Assembly: GCA_011390515.1 (NCBI GenBank)
Contig: JAABSJ010000009.1
Coordinates: forward strand, 1-59,200
Length of the DNA stretch: 59,200 nt
DNA from: Oscillatoria sp.
Lineage (GTDB): Bacteria; Cyanobacteriota; Cyanobacteriia; Cyanobacteriales; Laspinemataceae
Direction of reading: 5' to 3'
Below are positions 1-7,338 of this stretch, one piece after another (position 1 is the stretch's first letter; the number at the start of each line of letters is the position of its first letter). Made by a program: the position numbers and the translations under genes. The notes under the pieces were generated by a model. It ran no database searches, was not told the DNA's origin, and saw only the letters and a program-made list of their open reading frames with translations.

Positions 1-255
1 GAACCGGCCTTGTGGACGTTTGTCAAGGTCGAGTCGGTTGAGCCGACGAATAATACAGCCGAGCGCGCTTTGCGCACGGCAGTCATTTGGCGTGACTTGA
101 GTTATGGCTCCTGGTCTCGCTCCGGCAGCGAGTTTGTGGAACGTTTGCTGACGGTGGTCACTTCTTTACGGTTTCAGGAACGCCCGGTGTTGGAGTTCTT
201 GATTCAGGTCTTGCATTCTGAGCCGGTCTCTCTCCTCCCTCTACCCCCTGAATAG
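1..255 (+). CDS. IS66-family transposase, C-terminal part (runs in from outside the window)
   Basis: The frame is open from the first base and stops with TAG at 253-255, so only the last 84 or so residues are inside the window. The stretch PTNNTAERALRTAVIWR followed by SGSEFVERLLTVV is the conserved C-terminal end of IS66-type DDE transposases: the catalytic Glu region (NN.AER.LR) and the region after it. Whether the element is intact cannot be judged. Directly downstream, without a visible IS66 terminal repeat, lies the remnant of another transposase, which suggests a decayed insertion cluster. Confidence 0.8.
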   Translation, partial: EPALWTFVKVESVEPTNNTAERALRTAVIWRDLSYGSWSRSGSEFVERLLTVVTSLRFQERPVLEFLIQVLHSEPVSLLPLPPE

Positions 256-954
256 TTACGAATCACGGAAGAGTATGAGTTACAGGGAAATCCTATCATT
301 AGCATGGACACCAAAAAAAAGGAATTTATTGGAAATTTATATCGCCCAGGAACTCTTTATACTACCGAAACCGTTACCACATTTGACCATGACTTTTTCA
401 GTTTAGCTGATGGCAAAATAGTGCCTCATGGAATTTATGATGTGCAAAATAACCGAGGATATCTAACTCTAGGTATTAGTAAAGATCCGAGCGAATTTGC
501 TTGTGAAGCGATTAAATTATGGTGGATAAATTACGGAATTTTTCTCTACCCTCAAGCCCATTCAATTTTGATTAAATGTGATGGAGGCGGTAGTAATAAT
601 TCTAATTATTGTATCTTTAAATCAGACTTGCAAAAATTAGTTAATGAGCTAAATATAGAAATTAGAATAGCACATTACCCTCCCTATGCGTCTAAATACA
701 ATCCAATTGAGCATCGCTTATTTCCTCATGTAACGAGAGCTTGTCAAGGAGTCATTTTTACCAGCATTGAGTTAGGCAAAGAACTCATGGAAAAAACCCA
801 CACAAAAACTGGACTTTCTGTGGTAGTAAATGTACTCGATAAAGTTTATAAAACTGGTCGAAAAGTAGCTGAAGGATTTAAGGAGACCATGAAAATTATT
901 TTTGATGAATATTTGCCAAAATGGAATTACCGTGCTGTTCCGGCAATTGAGTAG
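256..954 (+). pseudogene. ISAzo13-like DDE transposase, N-terminally truncated
   Basis: The longest ORF with an ATG starts at 304, but the same frame is open from the IS66 stop at 255 and already reads as transposase (GNPIISMDTKKKEFIGN), so homology begins before the ATG. Conserved features are the DTKKKE block, CDGGGSN, HYPPYASKYNPIEHRLFPH (the late catalytic Glu region) and the FDEYLPKWNYR end. The usual N-terminal half with the helix-turn-helix is missing. The join to the IS66 remnant near 255-285 is probably a deletion or nested-insertion scar. A functional transposase is unlikely. Confidence 0.8.
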
Positions 955-970
955 ATAGTGAAGTTATTAA

Positions 971-1651
971 ATTTTCATTCCTAAATACGCGAACCAGAAC
1001 TCTCCTAACAGTTCGGTTATCGAACTCCCAGTCTATCTGGGAAAATTCAATAGAATCGAGGCTCGCCTGATTATGTATCGATTACCTGAAGCGGTTGTAA
1101 ATCGGAGACGCCAAGAGGCGAAAAAACAAGCCAAAAAACGGGGGAGAACTCCCAGTCAAGAGCATCTAGCATTGTTAGAATTTGCTCTGTTTGTCACCAA
1201 TGTTCCTGACTCAATTTGGTCCGCAGAAGTAGTCGGAACTATCTATCGTATTAGGTGGCAGATTGAGTTAAGGTTTAAAGAGTGGAAATCTTTATTATCT
1301 ATTCATGTACTCAAAGGTAAAAGGCCCGAGCGTATTTGCTGTTGGCTCTATGGTCGATTAATTTGTCTACTGATAATTACGGACTTATGTAGTTGGGCCC
1401 ACTGGTATGCTTTTGAGTCCCTAGGTAAAGAACTTAGTTTAGATAAGACTATCAAATGGTTTACGCACTTCGGTCGATTAGCTGACTCCATACAACAAAA
1501 CACTTTATCCAGACTTATAGAAGATTTGAAAAATAACATTAATCGGCTATGCAAACAAAAACGAACCCGAAAAACGACCCGATCCCTGATCGACAGCCAC
1601 ATCCATTACCTGGATAGTTTTCAGGGAGGCCCCATCCCTGAAAACATTTAA
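971..1651 (+). pseudogene. IS4-family transposase, C-terminal fragment
   Basis: An ATG ORF starts at 1073, but the frame is open from 971 and the upstream residues (IELPVYLGKFNRIEARLI) already match IS4-type transposases, so the gene has lost its 5' part. The signature YRIRWQIELRFKEWKS (Y-x2-R-x3-E-x6-K) is the YREK box holding the third catalytic acidic residue. The two N-terminal Asp blocks of the DDE site are absent, so the product should be inactive. This is the third truncated transposase in 1.6 kb. Confidence 0.75.
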
Positions 1652-1710
1652 CCCATAAGGATGGAAGCCTTAGCTTGATGCGTATGGGGCACTGCCCACC
1701 CTACAATTGC

Positions 1711-1793
1711 AGCCCGCGCAGGCGGGCTTCGTCCGTATAGCCCCACCCTTGAGGGTGTGGGTTTTTACAGACCGATCACAACCGGATTCCGTA
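1711..1793 (+). repeat. Dispersed palindromic element A, right part (partial copy)
   Basis: This is the 3' two thirds of a repeat also present at 5288, 10205, 24584, 26246 and 42896. It runs from the agcccgcgc...ggcttcgtccgtatag core, through a hairpin of the CCACCC..GGGTGTGG type followed by five T's, to the terminal ACAACCGGATTCCGTA. The left terminus is missing here. The hairpin plus T-run could terminate rightward transcription coming out of the transposase remnants, just ahead of comF. Confidence 0.75.
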
Positions 1794-1831
1794 TAAGATG
1801 AAAAGTTAGTGCAGGAAAGAGAGGGTCGCAG

Positions 1832-2527
1832 ATGATGGGAAATTGGTCGGCATTGGTGAAAGGGTGGGTGAATTTGTTTTTAAAACCCAACTGTCCTTTG
1901 TGCGATCGCCCGGGAAAACCCCTGCTTTGTCCGGGTTGCGATCGCCAGTTGCAGCGTCAAAAATTCTCGTTGCGGCAACGGTTATTACAGGAAACCCCTC
2001 CGGTATTGATTTGGGGCCGCTATGGGGGGGTGATGAAACGGGCGATCGCCGTGATGAAGTACCAAAACTGCCCGGAACTCGCTCAACCCCTGGGTTACGC
2101 CCTGGCTGAAACTTGGTTACAGTCTCCCCTGGCAAAAGCTCAGGGACTCACAGTGGTTCCCATTCCCATGTATGCCGCCAAGCAACGAAAACGGGGATTT
2201 AATCAGGCGGAATTACTGGCAAAAAGCTTTTGTGAACTGACGGGATACCCTTTAGAACCTCGGGGTTTAGAACGAGTGCAAGATACGGAGGCGTTAAATA
2301 AATTATCCCCAGCACAACGTAGGCAAACTCTCGCCAATTCGATGCGGGTGGGGGCCGGGTTGCGCCGCAACAAGCCGAAACAGGGGGTGATTTTGCTGGA
2401 TGACATTTATACCACCGGCGCAACTTGTCAAGAAGCCATCACAACTCTGTCTCAAGAGGGAATTTCGGTCTATGGGATTGCGGCGATCGCCACGACTCAG
2501 CCGGTGGATCAACCCATCAAGTCTTGA
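1832..2527 (+). CDS. comF: ComF family protein (phosphoribosyltransferase-like)
   Basis: The 231-residue protein has an N-terminal four-Cys zinc ribbon (CPLCDR..CPGCDR, residues about 21-38) and a C-terminal type I PRTase fold with the PRPP-binding motif VILLDDIYTTGAT near residue 186. That is the arrangement of ComF proteins, which in naturally competent bacteria act in the cytosol in DNA uptake. A purine-rich stretch (gagagg) lies upstream of two consecutive ATG codons; the first was chosen. The 3' end overlaps the convergent ribokinase gene by 11 bp. Confidence 0.88.
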   Translation: MMGNWSALVKGWVNLFLKPNCPLCDRPGKPLLCPGCDRQLQRQKFSLRQRLLQETPPVLIWGRYGGVMKRAIAVMKYQNCPELAQPLGYALAETWLQSPLAKAQGLTVVPIPMYAAKQRKRGFNQAELLAKSFCELTGYPLEPRGLERVQDTEALNKLSPAQRRQTLANSMRVGAGLRRNKPKQGVILLDDIYTTGATCQEAITTLSQEGISVYGIAAIATTQPVDQPIKS

Positions 2528-3443
2528 TTTTACCCTCCTGGAGAAATTGCTCAAAGGTGAGGCGACTGGGTAAGGCGGATTGAGCACCGGGTTTCGTCAC
2601 CGCTAAGGCACCGGCAGCAGCACCCCAAACGACGGCATCCAGTAAGGACAATCCCTCGGCGATCGCCACTGCCAATGCGCCATTAAAGGCATCTCCTGCG
2701 GCGACGGTATCTACTGCCTCCACATCAAAGGCGGGGACAAAAAACTGCTCCTCTCCCTTGGCACAAAGCACCCCTTTTGCACCTAACTTGGCGATCGCTG
2801 TTCTGACTCCCCGGTTTTGCAATTCGGTAATTGCTTCCGTGGCAGTTTCTATATCTTTCACGGCAATTCCGGTGAGGAGACTCAGTTCAGTTTCATTGGG
2901 GGTAATGATATCAATTAAGGAATACAATTCTGGGGGCAGTTCTCGGGCAGGGGCGGGGTCTAAAATAACGGGAATTCCGGCATTATGAGCTTTTTTAGCG
3001 GCTGCCAGGACGGAGGGGAGGGGAATTTCTAATTGTAATAATAATGCTGCTGCATCGGGTAATAAATCCGTGAGGCGATCGCAGTCTGACTCATTGATGC
3101 CAGCATTAGCCCCGGGGATAATCACAATGGTATTTTCTCCGGTATCCTCGACGGCGATCGTGGCAATTCCAGAGGTGGTGCTTTCATCGATTAAGATGCG
3201 ATCGCACTTCACCCCGGACTGTTGCAAACTCTCCACCAGTTCCTGTCCAAAACTATCCCTTCCTACCCGTCCAATCATCCAAGTTGTCATCCCCAATTTC
3301 GCCGCAGCAACCGCTTGATTTGCACCCTTGCCACCAGATGCAGTAAAAAAGCTAATTCCCGCCAAGGTTTCACCGGGTTTCGGCAGGCGGTGGGTGCGGG
3401 TGACTAAATCGAGATTGATACTACCGAAGACAATAATACTCAT
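2517..3443 (-). CDS. rbsK: Ribokinase (PfkB family)
   Basis: The product (308 aa) should phosphorylate D-ribose to ribose-5-phosphate in the cytosol. Family marks are the N-terminal GSINLDLV, the substrate-loop block GGKGANQA near residue 38, and the C-terminal PfkB signature DTVAAGDAFNGA, whose Asp is the catalytic base. Its length is normal for RbsK. No ribose transporter or RbsD lies nearby, so it may serve nucleoside salvage instead. The gene is convergent with comF and the two 3' ends overlap. Confidence 0.88.
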   Translation of the reverse strand: MSIIVFGSINLDLVTRTHRLPKPGETLAGISFFTASGGKGANQAVAAAKLGMTTWMIGRVGRDSFGQELVESLQQSGVKCDRILIDESTTSGIATIAVEDTGENTIVIIPGANAGINESDCDRLTDLLPDAAALLLQLEIPLPSVLAAAKKAHNAGIPVILDPAPARELPPELYSLIDIITPNETELSLLTGIAVKDIETATEAITELQNRGVRTAIAKLGAKGVLCAKGEEQFFVPAFDVEAVDTVAAGDAFNGALAVAIAEGLSLLDAVVWGAAAGALAVTKPGAQSALPSRLTFEQFLQEGKIKT

Positions 3444-3503
3444 AGTTTCCCTCTCTCTTCACCTAGACCCCTGATATTTTAACATTAAGTCTGTCCATCC
3501 CTT

Positions 3504-4001
3504 TTAAATTGAATTTTCTTCTCTGGATTGGAACAATTTCATCAGAAACTTTTTAGACCTCTTAGCCTCTGGGAAAAATGCAATTCTGGGTAACGCTAAA
3601 CCCAAAATTAACATTCCCACCGGAATTAAAAATGCCAGATTAAAATTTCTCTCGAATAAGGATTCTCCCAGAATCATAAAAGCTACTAATGCAACCAGAC
3701 TCAGCCAGAAAGACATAAAAATAATCACAAAAGGGTGCAGTTTTATTTCTATTTCGATTTGACTGCCTCTACCGTGGGCCTGAATTCGACCTTCAATTTC
3801 CGTTGAGAAAGAATTGCGGTTGTAGATAATTCGGGAAATCTTAAAAGAGTGTTCGGCAATTTGTCCCTGGTAAGGTTTTTTCGACCTACGCCAACGGAAC
3901 TGGATTTTGTTGGAGGTAGGCGCAACCACTTCACTTAATTTTTTGAGAACGTCTTGGGGACTCAGATAAGTCGTCATCGTAAACCGTTGAGAAGGAAACA
4001 T
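3504..4001 (-). CDS. Hypothetical membrane protein, paralogue 1 of 3
   Basis: I do not recognise a named family. The 165-residue protein opens with MFPSQRFT and a soluble beta-rich part containing KPYQGQI, FKISRIIY and RNSF, then G.IQ.HG.GSQIEIE. Two hydrophobic segments (about residues 88-112 and 123-145) and a basic tail follow, which fits a small membrane-anchored protein. The paralogues at 4177 and 4729 share the same plan; this one and the 4729 copy are much closer to each other, including their upstream DNA. Confidence 0.7.
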   Translation of the reverse strand: MFPSQRFTMTTYLSPQDVLKKLSEVVAPTSNKIQFRWRRSKKPYQGQIAEHSFKISRIIYNRNSFSTEIEGRIQAHGRGSQIEIEIKLHPFVIIFMSFWLSLVALVAFMILGESLFERNFNLAFLIPVGMLILGLALPRIAFFPEAKRSKKFLMKLFQSREENSI

Positions 4002-4176
4002 TCGCTCACCGTTATGGGTTATTTGCTACAATTAAGGCATAATTTATCGGATTTGAAGGGGGATAAACCTTCAGATTCGATTTACTCATTTATGAACTCA
4101 GAGATCAGTACCATAGGGACAATATAAAAGGAAAATTTACGCCAATTTGGAGGAATCATCCCTACTTTATAGTTTA

Positions 4177-4659
4177 TCAGTCTTTCAGAAAATTGATTAA
4201 AAATTTTTTAGACTGTTGAGCGATGCTAAAAAAAGCAAATAGCGGGATGGCTAAACCGAATAAGAAGATACCAATCGGGCTTAAAAATGCCGCCAAAGAT
4301 TCGTTCTGAAGCATCATTAAAGAGACCCAAGCTGCTCTTCCCGCAGTCATCAGCCAGATTGCCAGAAAAATGAGAACCCCTGGAGTAATTTTAACTTGGA
4401 TATCGATTTGACTCCCGCTGTCATGTGCCCTAATTTGACCCTCAAGTACCGGAAAAAAAGACTCGCGATAGCGATCCGAACGGGTATAGTAGATGATTTT
4501 AGAAATTTGAAAAGAGTCTTTATTAATTTTCCCGCGATAGAGTGGAGTGGGACTTTTCTCACCTATCCGATAGGTAGGTTCCACAATTCCCATTAATTTT
4601 TCCCGGACTTGGTATGGTTTTAGCCCGGTTTTAATCGTAAACCTTTGAGAAGTCAACAT
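4177..4659 (-). CDS. Hypothetical membrane protein, paralogue 2 of 3 (divergent)
   Basis: The 160 residues follow the same plan as the two flanking paralogues: the SQRFTIKT start, YRGKINKDSFQISKIIYY, an F.P.LEGQIRAHDSGSQIDI block and two transmembrane segments. The sequence is clearly more diverged, and a seven-residue insertion (TRSDRYR) sits between IIYY and ESFF. It lies between the two closer copies, so an old tandem duplication plus a recent one, or gene conversion between the outer copies, would explain the pattern. Function unknown. Confidence 0.68.
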   Translation of the reverse strand: MLTSQRFTIKTGLKPYQVREKLMGIVEPTYRIGEKSPTPLYRGKINKDSFQISKIIYYTRSDRYRESFFPVLEGQIRAHDSGSQIDIQVKITPGVLIFLAIWLMTAGRAAWVSLMMLQNESLAAFLSPIGIFLFGLAIPLFAFFSIAQQSKKFLINFLKD

Positions 4660-4728
4660 TTTCTAAATCTCCCAAATATGCCGTGACATTATTTTGCTAA
4701 CTTTTCAGTCATGGAGTAATCTGTCCCT

Positions 4729-5232
4729 CTATCTCTGTTCAATGGAATTTTCTTCTATACCTTGAAACAATTCCAATAAAAACTTTTTAGACCCATTAGC
4801 TTCTATTGAAAAGCCAATTCCAGGTAAGGCTAAACCGAATATAAACATTCCCACAGGGATTAAGAAAGCCGGTTCAAAGTCTTCTTGGAACAGGACGACT
4901 ACAAACATCAATGCGAATTGTCCAACCATACTCAGCCAAACGCACATAAAAATTATAACGATGGAATGCAGTTTCATTTCAATTTCGATTTGACTGCCTC
5001 TCCCGTGGGGCTGAATTCGACCTTCAATCTGGGGTAAGAAAGAATTGCGATAGTAAATGATTCTGGAAATTTTGAAAGAGTGTTCGCCGATTTGTCCCTG
5101 GTAGGGTTTTTCCGACCTTTTCCACTGGAACTGTATCCCTTGGGGGGGAGGGTCCACAACTGCTAATAATTTTTTCTGGACGTCATCGGGACTGAGATAA
5201 GTCGTAATCGTAAACCTTTGAGAAGGAAACAT
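4729..5232 (-). CDS. Hypothetical membrane protein, paralogue 3 of 3
   Basis: This 167-residue protein has the same plan as the 3504-4001 product and shares long identical stretches with it (KISRIIY, PHGRGSQIEIE/AHGRGSQIEIE, AFLIPVGM). Similarity extends upstream of the start codon: both copies carry a GAGCG(A/T)ATG start context and, further up, a conserved block around tgctacaatta.ggcataa (read on the + strand). The promoter was therefore probably duplicated along with the gene. Two membrane segments are predicted in the C-terminal half. Function unknown. Confidence 0.7.
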   Translation of the reverse strand: MFPSQRFTITTYLSPDDVQKKLLAVVDPPPQGIQFQWKRSEKPYQGQIGEHSFKISRIIYYRNSFLPQIEGRIQPHGRGSQIEIEMKLHSIVIIFMCVWLSMVGQFALMFVVVLFQEDFEPAFLIPVGMFIFGLALPGIGFSIEANGSKKFLLELFQGIEENSIEQR

Positions 5233-5287
5233 ACGCTCACCTATAAGAGGTTGGTGCTACAATTATGGCATAAATTAGAGCCATTAA

Positions 5288-5383
5288 TGCCAAATCCGGT
5301 TGTCTCAAGTCAGTTTTCTCTATTAGCCCGCGCAGGCGGGCTTCGTCTGTATAGCCCCACCATGCATGGGTGCGGGTGCGGGT
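5288..5383 (+). repeat. Dispersed element A, left part (copy 2, truncated)
   Basis: The left terminus TGCCAAATCCGGTTGT and the agcccgcgcaggcgggcttcgtctg core are present, but the right-hand ACAACCGGATTCCGTA end is missing. The repeat ends a few bases before the stop codon of the SWIM-domain gene, whose 3' end it may have helped to shape. Confidence 0.7.
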
Positions 5384-5389
5384 ATTGAT

Positions 5390-7171
5390 TTAGTACAAGC
5401 GCATATCTTCCAGCATCCCCCGGAATTTGTGTTTGCGGGCGTGGGTTTGTAGCAATTCTTGCCGATAGGTTCTCCACTCCTCCAACTGTTCTTTTTGAAG
5501 ATAAGCAGCCCGGACTTTTTTCAACCAGTCGATCGCCTGATTATAGGATTCAGATTTTTTGCGTTCCAGAATCGCTTCGGCAAAGGATCGCGCCGTTTCA
5601 ATTACCCAGTCTGGACGTTGTTTAATCGCGGCATCCATAACTCGATGCACCAAATCGATGTGATAGGAACCCAAGCCTTTTACGGAGGCGATCGCCTCAT
5701 CAATTAAGCCTTCACTCAGGAAAATATCAACCTTAATTTCAGTTTTTATGAAAGTCTTATTTTGCCTGAGAACATTTAATAAATCCGGCTGAAATTTAGA
5801 CCAATTTTCACCCGTTAAATCTTTAATTTTGAAATAATCCGTAGAATGAGGATTATCGTAAAAGGCTGATTGTCTTGCCTCTAGTTCAACCTCAGCATTT
5901 CCCAATTCTTCGGCTAACTCAGCGGTCCAACTGCCGAGTTTATATTGGCAATTTCCCGGTAATTTTAACCCAATTTGCCCCACTTCCAGGGCTTTGTTGA
6001 CTTCCCCATTACTGCGTAAGGTTTGACCCAGGGATAACGCTTCCTCCATTGTTTTCATTTGGGTCCGGGCGGCTTCCATTGCTTCGGATATTCGTCCTAA
6101 ACTGCCCAACATGGTCAGATATTGTTTCATTTGACCTTTCGCTTTTGCTAGGTTCAAATACTCCTGATATCGCTCTTGCCGATCCAAAAATTTTAGGCGA
6201 ATTAGTGTCAAATTAGGGGAATAATTGGCAAGCGACTCTTCCTCTATTTCGGGTTCGGCTAGGGTTCCTTTGAGGGCTTCTACTAAATCCGGATCATCCC
6301 ATCCTTGGGTGAGGGATTCTAAGCTGAGGGCAAATTCGGTATTCCATTCATCTTGGAGGGTTTCTAATCGCGATCGCCACTGTTTCACTTCACTGGAACT
6401 GAGGGAGTCGCTGAGAATTGCTTCGGCGAATGCCTCATCCAGGGCGAGCACAATTTCATCCGAATCAATCCCATACTGTTCCACCCGGTCCCAATCCGCT
6501 GCACAAGCTGAGGCAATGGCTTCTAACACGATTAAAGCATTATAAGTCTCTCCAATTTCTATTAACCCTTGAACATTATCAATTAAATCTAATAACTCCT
6601 CGGTTACCGGGTCGTCTTCCCCGTCTAAATTCTCAAAATAGCGCATCCCCTCATATAAAATATCCCGGGCTTGTTGACGAAATGGAGCCGGATTGATAGG
6701 AGAGGGGCGCTGAGTTTTGGCCCCACTTAGGGCGATTTTGGGGTCACCGTTTAAGGTAATATAACAATCAATTTCGTCTAGGAGTTCCGGGTTTTGTTTG
6801 ACCAAATTCTGCACTAATCCTTGGAGTTGTTCCAGGTTAAGTGGGTCGAGCAATTGTTCCAAAGTCGGACGGTTTTGAATCGTTTCCGGTTGCCGCATCA
6901 CTACAAACAGGGTGGCCACAATATGTTCACACCAGTCATCATCATTATAGGCACAAGAACAGTTCGCCGAGGTCACTCCGCCCGGATCAAACCCGACCCG
7001 AACCCGATAGGGTTGGACTGCATTGCCAATGACATCGGCATTGAGTAAATTGCCTCGCCGAGTCACTGCGGTAACATTGCCCGCTTCATAATCAGACTTG
7101 CCTTTGCTAAACAATTCAGGGGCGGATTTTTGGCGAATGAGGAGATCGGTCAAGTCAGGAGTTTTAGACAT
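5390..7171 (-). CDS. SWIM zinc-finger domain protein
   Basis: The N-terminal 100 residues contain the SWIM signature CSCAYNDDDWCEHIVA (CxC...CxH), a zinc-binding module used for DNA or protein contacts and often found next to recombination or helicase functions. The remaining 500 or so residues are helical and Glu/Leu-rich, with repeated Y...L-type helices resembling a TPR-like solenoid (for example GRISEAMEAARTQMKT). I prefer the ATG at 7171 over an in-frame TTG at 7183, giving 593 residues. The partner is unknown; no helicase lies nearby. Confidence 0.82.
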   Translation of the reverse strand: MSKTPDLTDLLIRQKSAPELFSKGKSDYEAGNVTAVTRRGNLLNADVIGNAVQPYRVRVGFDPGGVTSANCSCAYNDDDWCEHIVATLFVVMRQPETIQNRPTLEQLLDPLNLEQLQGLVQNLVKQNPELLDEIDCYITLNGDPKIALSGAKTQRPSPINPAPFRQQARDILYEGMRYFENLDGEDDPVTEELLDLIDNVQGLIEIGETYNALIVLEAIASACAADWDRVEQYGIDSDEIVLALDEAFAEAILSDSLSSSEVKQWRSRLETLQDEWNTEFALSLESLTQGWDDPDLVEALKGTLAEPEIEEESLANYSPNLTLIRLKFLDRQERYQEYLNLAKAKGQMKQYLTMLGSLGRISEAMEAARTQMKTMEEALSLGQTLRSNGEVNKALEVGQIGLKLPGNCQYKLGSWTAELAEELGNAEVELEARQSAFYDNPHSTDYFKIKDLTGENWSKFQPDLLNVLRQNKTFIKTEIKVDIFLSEGLIDEAIASVKGLGSYHIDLVHRVMDAAIKQRPDWVIETARSFAEAILERKKSESYNQAIDWLKKVRAAYLQKEQLEEWRTYRQELLQTHARKHKFRGMLEDMRLY

Positions 7172-7338
7172 AAAGCAATCCAAGTTGATGGGTCAGGAGA
7201 AATGGACGAGTTGTTAAAGAATTGGGAGAGCGTATCCTCATCCACTTAGGGAACAGGAATCGCCATTTTTTCTTGTTCCTATCATATCCAGAAAGGGTCT
7301 GACACGCAAGACTGATTCACAGATATTAACAACTGCTA

